Assembly (NCBI GenBank): GCA_964437825.1
Contig: CAYTIH010000036.1
Span: forward strand, 1 to 27,403
DNA: 27,403 nucleotides
Reading direction: 5' to 3'
Source of the DNA: JBJFCE01 sp964437825
GTDB taxonomy: Bacteria; Bacillota; Clostridia; Lachnospirales; Lachnospiraceae
Of this stretch, positions 7,604 to 15,656 are shown piece by piece. The notes under the pieces were generated by a model. It searched no databases, had not been told where the DNA came from, and saw only the letters and a list, made by a program, of their open reading frames with translations. The first letter of the stretch is position 1. Each line of letters starts with the position of its first letter. Position numbers and translations under genes: made by a program.

Positions 7604-9580
7604 ATGGCAGCAAAGAAAAAAGCGGAAATGCCGCAGAAAACAGAAAAGGAAGTCAAAAAGAAAGCAGAGACTTCGGATAAGGAACAGGACACGGTATTTA
7701 TTTCGGATGCGGATATGTATGTGTTCGGACAGGGATCCCATTACGATATTTACAAGAAGCTGGGAGCACATCCGTGTGTCAAGGACGGTAAGGAGGGTAC
7801 TTTTTTTGCTGTATGGGCGCCTCATGCACAGTCAGTAGCCGTGATCGGTTCTTTTAATAACTGGAATGAAGAAGCCTGCTTTATGGAAAAGCTGGGTGAT
7901 ATTGGGATTTATGCACTTTTTGTTCCGGGTGCGAAATGCGGTGATATGTATAAATTCCTGATTCGTACCTATGACGGAAGAAAGCTTTATAAAGCAGATC
8001 CTTATGCAAATTATGCGGAGATGCGTCCGGGAACGGCATCGATCATTACGGATCTGACCAAACTGAAATGGACTGACTCTGCATGGATGACGCAGCGCAG
8101 TCAGAAGGATGTATTCAAAGAGCCGCTTGCAATTTACGAATGTCATATCGGTTCTTTCATGAAGCATCCGGACGGGACGCCGGACGGTTTCTATAATTAC
8201 AGACAGTTCGCGGATCGTATTGTAGAGTATTTGAAAGAAATGAAATATACGCATGTGGAGCTGATGGGTATTGCGGAGCATCCGTTTGACGGCTCTTGGG
8301 GTTATCAGGTAACCGGATATTATGCGCCCACCTCCAGATATGGTACGCCCGAGGATTTCCAGTATCTGGTAAATATGCTGCATAAAAACCATATCGGCGT
8401 GATTTTGGATTGGGTTCCGGCACATTTTCCCAAGGATGCGCATGGGCTGGCTGAATTTGACGGAGAGGCTCTTTATGAACATCCGGATTCCCGCATGGGA
8501 GAACATCCCGACTGGGGAACCAAGATATTCAATTATGCCAAAAATGAAGTGCGTAATTTCCTGGTTGCGAATGCGCTTTTCTGGATTAAGGAATTTCACG
8601 TGGACGGTCTTCGTGTGGATGCGGTTGCATCCATGCTTTATCTGGATTACGGAAAACAGCAGGGACAGTGGCTGCCGAACAAATACGGCGGACATGAAAA
8701 TCTGGATGCAATCGAATTTTTCAAACATTTAAATTCTGTCGTACGCGGTGCGTTCCCGGGAGTCATGACCATTGCAGAGGAATCCACGGCATGGCCGAAG
8801 GTAACCAGAAGCATTGACGACGGAGGCCTTGGCTTTACCTTTAAGTGGAATATGGGCTGGATGCATGACTTCTGCGATTACATGAAGCTGGATCCGATTT
8901 TCCGTAAAAACAATCATCATAAGCTGACCTTTGCCATGAGCTATAACAGCTCTGAAAATTATATCATGCCTCTGTCGCATGACGAGGTGGTACATCTGAA
9001 ATGCTCCATGGTGAATAAGATGCCCGGCTATCAGGTGGATAAATATGCAAATCTCCGTGTAGGATATACATATATGTTCGGACATGAGGGAAAGAAGCTG
9101 TTATTCATGGGACAGGACTTCGGTCAGGAGCGCGAATGGAGCGAGGCCAGAGAGCTTGACTGGTTCCTTTTGGGAGAGACTCTGAATCGGGGGATGCATG
9201 AATATGTTAAAGAATTACTGAACATATATAGAAAGTATTCCTGCTTGTATGAAATAGACAATGACTGGGCCGGCTTTGAATGGATCAATCCCAATGACGG
9301 AGACAGAAGCATTTACAGCTTTATGCGCAAAAATTCTTTGTATAAGAACAATTTACTGTTTGTACTGAATATGACGCCGATGGAGCGCACGGACTTCCGT
9401 ATGGGAGTACCGGCCAAAAAGAAATATAAGCTGGTATTGAATAGTGACGAGACCCGGTTTGGAGGAAACGGAAAGGTAATACCTGCAGAGATCAAGGCAG
9501 AGGGAATTCCGTGCGACGACAGACCGTATTCGATTTCCTTCAATCTGCCTCCCTACGGTGCGGCGGTATTTACATTTTAA
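7604..9580 (+). CDS. glgB: 1,4-alpha-glucan (glycogen) branching enzyme, GH13
   Basis: Makes alpha-1,6 branches in glycogen by transferring cut alpha-1,4 chains. The protein has 658 residues. A charged Lys/Glu-rich N-terminus (1-30) precedes a CBM48-like domain (about 60-150, with VIGSFNNWN). The GH13 barrel carries the four conserved regions: DWVPAHF (269-275), GLRVDA with nucleophile D339, the AEES acid/base motif (391-394) and LSHDE (458-462). The all-beta C-terminal domain ends at PYGAAVFTF. Length is within the normal range. The ATG at 7604 follows AGGAGG at 7592-7597. No other glycogen gene is in the window, so it is separated from glgC/A/P here. A strong hairpin terminator follows at 9621-9652. 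Confidence 0.96.
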   Translation: MAAKKKAEMPQKTEKEVKKKAETSDKEQDTVFISDADMYVFGQGSHYDIYKKLGAHPCVKDGKEGTFFAVWAPHAQSVAVIGSFNNWNEEACFMEKLGDIGIYALFVPGAKCGDMYKFLIRTYDGRKLYKADPYANYAEMRPGTASIITDLTKLKWTDSAWMTQRSQKDVFKEPLAIYECHIGSFMKHPDGTPDGFYNYRQFADRIVEYLKEMKYTHVELMGIAEHPFDGSWGYQVTGYYAPTSRYGTPEDFQYLVNMLHKNHIGVILDWVPAHFPKDAHGLAEFDGEALYEHPDSRMGEHPDWGTKIFNYAKNEVRNFLVANALFWIKEFHVDGLRVDAVASMLYLDYGKQQGQWLPNKYGGHENLDAIEFFKHLNSVVRGAFPGVMTIAEESTAWPKVTRSIDDGGLGFTFKWNMGWMHDFCDYMKLDPIFRKNNHHKLTFAMSYNSSENYIMPLSHDEVVHLKCSMVNKMPGYQVDKYANLRVGYTYMFGHEGKKLLFMGQDFGQEREWSEARELDWFLLGETLNRGMHEYVKELLNIYRKYSCLYEIDNDWAGFEWINPNDGDRSIYSFMRKNSLYKNNLLFVLNMTPMERTDFRMGVPAKKKYKLVLNSDETRFGGNGKVIPAEIKAEGIPCDDRPYSISFNLPPYGAAVFTF

Positions 9581-9593
9581 CAGGTTCGGATGT

Positions 9594-9620
9594 TAAGTAA
9601 TCGATAGAAAAAGCCGAAAT
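9594..9620 (+). promoter_or_regulatory. Candidate sigma-28 (flagellar) promoter
   Basis: TAAG (9594-9597), a 15-base spacer and GCCGAAAT (9613-9620) compare with the sigma-28 consensus TAAA-N15-GCCGATAA: 3 of 4 and 6 of 8 matches with exact spacing. It sits upstream of the flagellin operon. The predicted start point, about 9627, falls in the left arm of the glgB terminator. Confidence 0.5.
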
Positions 9621-9654
9621 AAAAGGTGAACACACGGAAGTGTTCACCTTTTTC
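9621..9654. terminator. glgB: Strong, probably bidirectional terminator after glgB
   Basis: AAAAGGTGAACAC (9621-9633) pairs perfectly with GTGTTCACCTTTT (9640-9652), 13 pairs, around the loop ACGGAA. A T run lies on the plus strand and an equivalent A run upstream, so it can act in both directions. Confidence 0.9.
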
Positions 9655-9749
9655 AATGAATAGGAACTCTGATTGTATTGAGCTTGAAGAAGGATGAAAC
9701 GGGATGGAACCATGAATGTCATAACGGATTGGGAGCGGATTGGACATCC

Positions 9750-12700
9750 ATGAATGTAGTACTGGAAGGATTGCAGGTTCAAAAAAATACAGAACAGGTA
9801 AGAACAACTTCATATAGTGCCGCGGCAGATGCGGAAAAGCAGGTAAGCCGTGGATATATATTAGACATTTCTGGCACAGTGACGGATCACACGGCTTATG
9901 CAGGTCATGGAAGGACCGCAGAAGACTTGATGTTTGATGCACAGGCAACGGAGGCTGCCCTGCAGAGCGAATACATGACAGTTATGTCTAATTCTGTATC
10001 CGGGGGAGACGTGGAAAAGCTCCGGGAAGAGGGGTATCGTCCCTGCGATATGGAGATGGACGAGGCTGTAAATACCGTGGACCGGATCAAAGTAAGTCTG
10101 GCCAGGGCGGGGATAGTAATTACCGGATACAATGATGATCTGGATATGGAAACACTGGAGCAGATTACGGGCAGTAAAAATCTGGCGCTGGAGATACAGA
10201 AACAATTTAAAGAAAACGACATACCCGTCACAAAACAGAATGTGGATGCCGTTATGGATGCATGCAGCCGGGCGAAGCAGGTAAAAGAACCCGGTGAAGG
10301 CACGGTCAAATATCTGGTGGAAAATCATATGGATCCGACACTGGAAAACCTGTATATGGCTTCCTACAGCGGCAGCGGCGATCATGCCAGACAAAGCTTT
10401 GGATATTACGACCAAAACGGACTCGGATATTATGCCAGAAGGGCTGAGGAGTTTGACGGGGAAGTCCTGAAGAAACAGATGGAGACCATAATCGGAGAAG
10501 CGGGTCTGCCGGTCAATGATGCCAATATGCAAAATGCCAGATTTCTGATTGTAAACGGAATTCCCCTTACAACCGAGACCATCAATGCAGCGGCGCAGAT
10601 TACCCAGCTTCCCTTTCCTCTTAACGAGGCGCAGATCCTGCGCGCAGCGGCAATTTCCATTGCGAACGGAAAGCCGGCTGTAAAGGCGGATGTGACGGCC
10701 GGCGAGAACCTGCTGCAGCAAGCGCTGCGGATCAAACAGGAAACGCAGGAAATCACGGAGCAGGCGGTGGAGCGTACGGTGAAGGAGGGGAAGCCGCTTA
10801 CGATCCGCAATCTGTCAAAGGCGGAGAAAAGCGGGGATGCGATTCCGGGCGGAGCGGACACAGGCACGGTGAAAAATGCAGCGCCGGATACCCCGGCAGA
10901 TTTGCTTTTGACGGCAAAAAGGCAGCTTGAGGAAATACGCCTGATTATGACCGTAAATGCGAATCTCGGATTATTGAAAAAAGGCTATCAGATAGATACG
11001 ACAGAACTGTCACAATTAGTGGAAGATCTGAAAAAAGAAGAAGCTTTGCAGAATCAGGCCATGTTTCAGACGCAGGACATGCAGACTTCCAAAGAACGGG
11101 CGGATCTATATGAAGACACCAGAAGGATCATAGAGGAGTTTCCCGAATATCCGATATCTATTGTAGGGCGGATTCACATAAGGTCCGATGCAGCAGAGCA
11201 GCCCGATCAGAATACCGCGCCGGATCTGTTGCCGCAGCAGGATGAAATTCGGAACTTGTCACAGGCCTTTGCACAGGCCGGGCAGCAAAAGCAGCAGTAC
11301 GAAGAAGCGGGAGAGCGTTATGAAACCTTCATGACAAAGCCGAGAAAGGATCTGGGGGATTCTCTGAAAAAGGCCTTTCGTAATGCGGATGATCTTTTGG
11401 AGGAGCTTTCGCTGGAAGCAAATGAAAGCAACCGGAGGGCGGTGCGGATTCTGGGATATAATCAGATGGAAGTGACGCCCGAGAATATTGCGAGGGTGAA
11501 GGATGCCGATCTTCTGTTACAGAGAGTTGTCGATAAACTGACGCCGGCGGCTGCGCTTCAGATGATCAGGGACGGAGAAAATCCTCTTTTGTTGACGCTG
11601 GAAGAATTGGAAGCTTATCTGACAAAGCAGGAGCAAAGCGAAGAGGTTTCCGGAGAGAAATACAGCAAATATTTATATAAATTAGAGAAATCAGGAAAGA
11701 TTACACAGCAGGAGAAGGAATCCTATATCGGAATATACAGATTATTCCGGCAGGTGGAAAAAAGTGACGGTGCTGTCATAGGAAGCTTGATAAACAGTCA
11801 GGCGCAGTTATCCGTATCAGGTCTTTTGTCCGCACTCAGAACGAGGAAAAAAACCGGAATGGATGTACGGGTTTCCAATGAATCAGGTACGGTTTCGGAA
11901 ATCCGGAAAACGGGAACGGCAATTGACGAGCAGATCGGTGCGGCATTTCAAAGGACTTATGAACACCGTCTTGTCAGTGACATATATGACAGGCTTGATC
12001 CGGTGCTTCTGCATTATTCGGGGAGCGATACGGATTCGGAGCCGGGAAGTCTATGGAACGGTAATCCGGATGAATCCGGCCGAATTGTCAAAGAAGGAAG
12101 CAGCGGGGATGATATTTCTCTGGAACAGCTCAGGGAGCGGCTGGTGCAGGCCGGAAATGAAGAAGCCGTCAGGGAGGAATCGGAGCAGCTGGATCGGGAA
12201 TATTACGGACAGCAGGTACAGGAAATCCGGGAAATTGCCGATATAGATGATGACGCGATTCAGGAACTTTTGGAGACCGGTCAGCCGGTTACGGTGCATA
12301 ATCTGCTTGCGGTGCAGGCGCTTTTACATAGCCAAGGCTCCGTATTTCATAAGCTTGAAAAGCAGCTGAAAGGAATCTTTGAGAAGCTTCCTGAAGCCTT
12401 TCGAAATCAGGAAGAAGCAGGGAAAGCATATGAAGAACTGATACGCAGGGCGGATGCATTTTTGGAGGAACCGGAAGACGGTGATATTCCTCAGCAGGAT
12501 GGCATGCGTTTTCATGCCGGGGAGGATGAAACAGCACAAACAGAGGATGCTTACCGAAGTTATGGAGAAGTCCGGGATGTTCATCAGATGGCAAGACAGC
12601 TAAAGCTGGTGGGCGCTCTTGCGAAGGAAGAACACTATATGGTTCCGGTCCGGACGGACGATGGATTGACGGCAATTCATTTGATCCTGCGCCATGAGAA

Positions 12701-12968
12701 GGCGGAGCAAGGACAGTTGTCCGTTTCCATGGATACCTCCAAAGGACGGATACAGGCGGATCTTGCAGTTGCAGCGGGAAAAGTATACGGAAATATAAAT
12801 TGCAGTGAGGATGCTGCCAGGGAATGGATGAAGGATGTCCGGAGCAGAGTTCAGGATTATGTGGATCAAAATATGGGTGATTCAGAGAAGACGGCGGGTA
12901 CCTCCGAATTATACGGACTTGCGAAAGCATTTATCTTTGCGGTACAGAGTCAGGAAAGGAATGGGTGA
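9750..12968 (+). CDS. Large flagellar-operon protein, DUF6240-like, with a possible FliK-like C-terminus
   Basis: I do not recognise a named gene; the nearest family I can suggest is DUF6240, known in Lachnospiraceae. With the ATG at 9750 it has 1072 residues. An in-frame TTG at 9678 would add 24 residues, and neither start has a strong ribosome binding site. The protein is mostly helical, with no signal peptide or membrane span. It repeats a short motif of the form G-x-P-[VL]-T-x-x-N: DIPVTKQNV, GLPVNDANM, GIPLTTETI, GKPLTIRNL, MEVTPENI and GQPVTVHNL. The last 100 residues form beta-rich and then helical sequence (AIHLILRH, GQLSVSMD, GRIQADLAV) that recalls the hook-length control protein FliK. 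The stop lies seven bases before the flagellin ATG, implying translational coupling, and a flagellar-type promoter lies upstream. It could be a FliK-type ruler or an export-related factor; both are inference. Confidence 0.85.
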   Translation: MNVVLEGLQVQKNTEQVRTTSYSAAADAEKQVSRGYILDISGTVTDHTAYAGHGRTAEDLMFDAQATEAALQSEYMTVMSNSVSGGDVEKLREEGYRPCDMEMDEAVNTVDRIKVSLARAGIVITGYNDDLDMETLEQITGSKNLALEIQKQFKENDIPVTKQNVDAVMDACSRAKQVKEPGEGTVKYLVENHMDPTLENLYMASYSGSGDHARQSFGYYDQNGLGYYARRAEEFDGEVLKKQMETIIGEAGLPVNDANMQNARFLIVNGIPLTTETINAAAQITQLPFPLNEAQILRAAAISIANGKPAVKADVTAGENLLQQALRIKQETQEITEQAVERTVKEGKPLTIRNLSKAEKSGDAIPGGADTGTVKNAAPDTPADLLLTAKRQLEEIRLIMTVNANLGLLKKGYQIDTTELSQLVEDLKKEEALQNQAMFQTQDMQTSKERADLYEDTRRIIEEFPEYPISIVGRIHIRSDAAEQPDQNTAPDLLPQQDEIRNLSQAFAQAGQQKQQYEEAGERYETFMTKPRKDLGDSLKKAFRNADDLLEELSLEANESNRRAVRILGYNQMEVTPENIARVKDADLLLQRVVDKLTPAAALQMIRDGENPLLLTLEELEAYLTKQEQSEEVSGEKYSKYLYKLEKSGKITQQEKESYIGIYRLFRQVEKSDGAVIGSLINSQAQLSVSGLLSALRTRKKTGMDVRVSNESGTVSEIRKTGTAIDEQIGAAFQRTYEHRLVSDIYDRLDPVLLHYSGSDTDSEPGSLWNGNPDESGRIVKEGSSGDDISLEQLRERLVQAGNEEAVREESEQLDREYYGQQVQEIREIADIDDDAIQELLETGQPVTVHNLLAVQALLHSQGSVFHKLEKQLKGIFEKLPEAFRNQEEAGKAYEELIRRADAFLEEPEDGDIPQQDGMRFHAGEDETAQTEDAYRSYGEVRDVHQMARQLKLVGALAKEEHYMVPVRTDDGLTAIHLILRHEKAEQGQLSVSMDTSKGRIQADLAVAAGKVYGNINCSEDAAREWMKDVRSRVQDYVDQNMGDSEKTAGTSELYGLAKAFIFAVQSQERNG

Positions 12969-12975
12969 TTAGAAT

Positions 12976-14088
12976 ATGAACGTAAACTTTAACTTACAGT
13001 CAATGGTAGCACAGAGAGCGTTGAAAACAAATGAGAACAGACTGAGTGCATCAACAGAGAGATTATCTTCCGGCTACAAGATCAATCATGCTAAGGATGA
13101 TGCGGCAGGTATGGCGATCAGCAAGAAGATGAGAATGCAGATCAGAGGACTGGATCAGGCAGGGGATAATGCGGATAACGGCATTTCCGTATGTGAAACA
13201 GCGGATGGTGCATTGGCAGAAATCGAAGATATGGTCCAGAGAATGAATGAGCTTGCAATTAAAGCCTCTAACGGGACTCATACGACTGCTGACAGAACTG
13301 CAATCAATCTGGAGGTAACCAATTTATTGGAAGAAATTACCAGAATTTCCACGCAGACAGATTTTAACGGTGCGACGCTGTTAGACGGAACCTTTGATTT
13401 GAGAGGATATACGGACACGCTGGGGGTTAAGGTTGCAGATTATTCGGATGCGCTTCCGGTCGGAGTGTATACCTTGGATCTTAGCAATATGGCGGCTCCG
13501 AAACTGACAGCCACCGCGGATGTTGCCGAAGGGGGAGCCAATTTCTGCAGTGCGGCAAATAAGCAGCCGGAAATTTCTCCCGAGGGTGATAAGATTACTT
13601 TCACGGACAATAAGGGAAAATCCCTTACCATAGAATTGGATGACACGAAGCTGACCGGTGATTTGAACGCAATTGAAGTGGATATTACCGGAATCGGTGC
13701 CTTTACCGTACAGGTAGGTTCGAATGAGGGGCAGATTCTGGATATGAGAATTCCCGAGGTATCCTTATCCTCTTTGGGAATTGATGATATTGATATGCTG
13801 ACTCAGGAGGGTGCCCGCAGTGCCATTGACAAAATGTCTGCGGCAGTTGATACGGTTTCTTTGATTCGTTCCAGAATAGGCGCTTATCAGAATCGTCTGG
13901 AGCATACGGCCAGCAGTCTGGACGTAACCTCCGAAAATATGACGGCAGCCGTATCCAGAATTATTGATCTGGATATGTCCGAAGAAATGGTGGATTATAC
14001 TACCTATCAGGTTCTGGTACAGGCAGGTACCAGTATGCTGACTCAGGCAAACGAGCAGCCTGAACGGGCATTACAGCTGCTTCAGTAG
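12976..14088 (+). CDS. Flagellin, short form
   Basis: Structural subunit of the flagellar filament, 370 residues. The N-terminal D0/D1 region is clear: RLSSGYKIN (29-37), DDAAGMAIS (41-49), MRMQIRGLDQA (52-62) and ETADGAL (74-80). The C-terminal D0/D1 region has IDLDMSEEM and ends at MLTQANEQPERALQLLQ, typical of flagellin. The variable middle (about 140-290) is short. Two cysteines, C73 and C191, are unusual for a flagellin. The ribosome binding site is weak: GGTGAT overlaps the stop of the preceding gene, six bases upstream. A major flagellin usually has its own strong signals, so this may be a minor filament protein made by coupled translation. FliS follows after 27 bases. Confidence 0.93.
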   Translation: MNVNFNLQSMVAQRALKTNENRLSASTERLSSGYKINHAKDDAAGMAISKKMRMQIRGLDQAGDNADNGISVCETADGALAEIEDMVQRMNELAIKASNGTHTTADRTAINLEVTNLLEEITRISTQTDFNGATLLDGTFDLRGYTDTLGVKVADYSDALPVGVYTLDLSNMAAPKLTATADVAEGGANFCSAANKQPEISPEGDKITFTDNKGKSLTIELDDTKLTGDLNAIEVDITGIGAFTVQVGSNEGQILDMRIPEVSLSSLGIDDIDMLTQEGARSAIDKMSAAVDTVSLIRSRIGAYQNRLEHTASSLDVTSENMTAAVSRIIDLDMSEEMVDYTTYQVLVQAGTSMLTQANEQPERALQLLQ

Positions 14089-14115
14089 AGCTTCACCGGA
14101 GCGTAAGGAGGACAT

Positions 14116-14583
14116 ATGCAGGACATTCAGAAAAAGGAATATACACTTCGGATTTCTCAGGCTAACAGGACACAGCTGATCGTGATTCTATTCGATATGA
14201 CGCTGACCTACCTGAAAGAGGCCATGGAAACGGAGCAGGCGGATATTTTTCAAGAGGCGGTTGGCCATGCCGGAAAGTGTATCGAGGAGTTAAAGCATTC
14301 TCTGAACTTTCAATATGAGCTTGCGGGTACTTTATTGCATCTGTATATCCAGATCAAGAAGCTTTTAGTCAGAGCCTCACTGACCGGAAAAAAAGAGTAT
14401 CTGACGCAGGCCTGCGGCGCACTGGAAAAATTGAAGGACGCATTTGCGCAGGTAGCAGAGCAGGATACCAGCGGCCCCTTGCTGGAGCATGCAGAGGCCG
14501 TTTACGCGGGTTATACATATGGGAAAAATGACGTCAATGTCAATTTAGACGGCAAGAGTGCCGGAAGGGGATTCCTCGCATAG
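14116..14583 (+). CDS. fliS: Flagellin export chaperone FliS
   Basis: Small all-helical cytosolic chaperone (155 residues) that binds the C-terminus of unsecreted flagellin and stops early polymerisation. Family signs are the N-terminal stretch up to QLIVILFDMTL, the central EELKHSLNFQYELA and the C-terminal VYAGYTYGKNDVN. The family average is about 125-135 residues; this one has a tail of roughly 15 residues (NLDGKSAGRGFLA). AAGGAGG precedes the ATG by four or five bases. It directly follows flagellin, the usual place. Its last 39 bases overlap the 3' end of the convergent DUF2508-like gene, and a terminator starts inside its final codons. Confidence 0.92.
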   Translation: MQDIQKKEYTLRISQANRTQLIVILFDMTLTYLKEAMETEQADIFQEAVGHAGKCIEELKHSLNFQYELAGTLLHLYIQIKKLLVRASLTGKKEYLTQACGALEKLKDAFAQVAEQDTSGPLLEHAEAVYAGYTYGKNDVNVNLDGKSAGRGFLA

Positions 14584-14910
14584 AGGATCCTCTTTTTTTT
14601 CGGGTTCATGAATGGCGAACATGCCGTTTTGCATGACCGGAATCAGGGAGACCGGAGGAAGTTCGTTTTCGCCTTTTATGGGTGCGGCAGTGGAAAACAG
14701 ATTCATTTCCTGTGCCTGATGAAGCAGAAAGCGATATCTTTTCAGCAGGGAATTCACTTCAAAAATATAGCAGTCAATCAGGTCGGGATCGGTTGCGTCG
14801 TCAAATCCGGCATAGGCATTTTCCAAAGCGTATCTGGTCTTTGCTATCGCATCCAGAATGGTATTTTCTCCATTATCGTTATAGTATGACCGACTGAACT
14901 GAATTTTCAT
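14545..14910 (-). CDS. DUF2508 (YaaL-like) protein
   Basis: Predicted 121-residue cytosolic protein. Residues 15-65 fit the DUF2508 pattern: a helix (ILDAIAKTRYALENA), then FDDATDPDLIDCYIFEV, then RYRFLLHQA. The family is widespread in Firmicutes, with no firm function known; the B. subtilis member yaaL lies between recR and bofA. The tail (about 66-121) is longer than in typical members, is low in complexity and ends in the sequence that overlaps fliS and its terminator. Part of the tail may therefore be a late extension. GGAAAGG on the minus strand provides a ribosome binding site. The gene is divergent from bofA, across a 140-base gap with an inverted repeat. Confidence 0.75.
   Translation of the reverse strand: MKIQFSRSYYNDNGENTILDAIAKTRYALENAYAGFDDATDPDLIDCYIFEVNSLLKRYRFLLHQAQEMNLFSTAAPIKGENELPPVSLIPVMQNGMFAIHEPEKKEDPLCEESPSGTLAV
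14569..14600 (+). terminator. fliS: Terminator of the flagellin-fliS operon, inside the opposing gene
   Basis: GGA-T-TCCTC (14569-14577) pairs with GAGGA-TCC (14583-14590), 8 pairs with one bulged T, around a 5-base loop, followed by TC and eight T. The hairpin begins in the last fliS codons and lies within the coding sequence of the minus-strand DUF2508-like gene. Confidence 0.7.
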
Positions 14911-14979
14911 AAATTGCCTTTCCTTTGATTAAGATGGATAATTTTTCTTTTTTACAAGTATAAGCACAATTTCCAAGAT

Positions 14980-15007
14980 TATTCATTTTTTATGGCCAAA
15001 ATGAATA
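14980..15007. promoter_or_regulatory. Perfect inverted repeat, possible operator, between yaaL-like gene and bofA
   Basis: TATTCATTTT (14980-14989) and AAAATGAATA (14998-15007) are exact inverted repeats with an 8-base centre. They lie in a divergent intergenic region with no open frame. On the minus strand the left arm overlaps a weak -35 (TGAATA) placed 17 bases before a possible -10 TATACT (plus-strand 14957-14962). It could bind a dimeric regulator, but I cannot name one. Confidence 0.5.
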
Positions 15008-15050
15008 TAGTTAAGCAGACAAGAAAGAAAAATCCAAAAGGAGGACAAAA

Positions 15051-15341
15051 ATGAGCCAGGTTGGAAATATAAATGCGACACAGGGAGCGGGCGTTATTAT
15101 GATTATGTGCCTGCTTGTGCTTGGAATTGTACTGTTCAGACAGAGACTGGATCTGGTGATGGGTCTGGTGCTCCGTTTTTTATGCGGGATAGTCGGAATT
15201 TATCTGATCAATATGGTCATGGAAAAAATATCGCTGAATGCTGTGATCGGCATGAATCCGGCTACGCTTTTGGCAACTACAATTCTGGGAATTCCGGGTC
15301 TTGTCATGCTTTATGGAATCAAAATCGTTTCAATTTTGTGA
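15051..15341 (+). CDS. bofA: BofA-family membrane protein (pro-sigma-K processing inhibitor family)
   Basis: Small membrane protein of 96 residues. Hydrophobic spans lie at about 12-30 and 36-52, and the BofA signature C-terminus reads NPATLLATTILGIPG followed by LVMLYGIKIV. In B. subtilis BofA sits in the mother-cell membrane around the forespore and holds back the SpoIVFB protease that activates sigma-K; many Clostridia keep homologues. AAAAGGAGG at 15036-15044 is an excellent ribosome binding site six bases before the ATG. It supports a spore-forming ancestry but does not prove sporulation. No clear terminator follows, and the next promoter is at 15378. Confidence 0.88.
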   Translation: MSQVGNINATQGAGVIMIMCLLVLGIVLFRQRLDLVMGLVLRFLCGIVGIYLINMVMEKISLNAVIGMNPATLLATTILGIPGLVMLYGIKIVSIL

Positions 15342-15377
15342 ATCTTTTACAAACTTTAGTTTTATTTCAAAAAACTA

Positions 15378-15406
15378 TGGACAAAATCTAAAGGGTATAT
15401 TATACT
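15378..15406 (+). promoter_or_regulatory. Promoter for the Tad pilus operon
   Basis: TGGACA (15378-15383), a 17-base spacer and TATACT (15401-15406). It is the best sigma-70-type match in the 315-base gap before tadZ and predicts an untranslated leader of about 240 bases. Confidence 0.65.
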
Positions 15407-15412
15407 GCCAAT

Positions 15413-15656
15413 TATCAACCCAAGATCAATGGGTTATGAATATCGATTCCCGCTTCGGGATAACTTTTCACACATTTAAAAACATTAAAACAGCAGTACA
15501 GAAAGGAAGTAATGCAGCCGGAAACATAACTGATTATGCCGTATAGGCAAAGGAATGAAAGAGAATTGATGGTCAAAATTTCGGCCAAAAATCAAGAAAG
15601 TAACTAAGAAATTACTGAAACAGCAACTGTAAGATTACTTAAGAAAGGATGGTGCT
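15413..15656 (+). other. Long untranslated leader before tadZ with hairpins
   Basis: This stretch has no convincing gene. It holds AACCCA/TGGGTT (15417-15435), TCCCG/CGGGA (15448-15460) and a possible TGGTC/GGCCA stem around 15573-15590. Near the tadZ start are alternating AGTAA and TTACT segments that could pair in more than one way. I matched it to no known riboswitch. It may be a regulatory leader, or simply spacer. Confidence 0.4.

Noticed and set aside
7832..8728. A 298-codon open frame on the minus strand
   Set aside because: It is antisense to glgB, which has all GH13 motifs on the plus strand. The frame has no recognisable domain and no ribosome binding site.
9861..10721. A 286-codon open frame on the minus strand
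   Set aside because: It is antisense to the large flagellar-operon protein, whose plus-strand frame is far longer and in a consistent operon. It shows no domain.
15301..15546. An 81-codon frame after bofA as a gene
   Set aside because: It starts inside bofA, spans the predicted Tad promoter, has no ribosome binding site and shows no domain.
15413..15656. A c-di-GMP riboswitch in the Tad leader
   Set aside because: GGCAAA and GAAA occur near 15546-15560 and recall the GEMM core, but the required paired helices and the second conserved block are absent.
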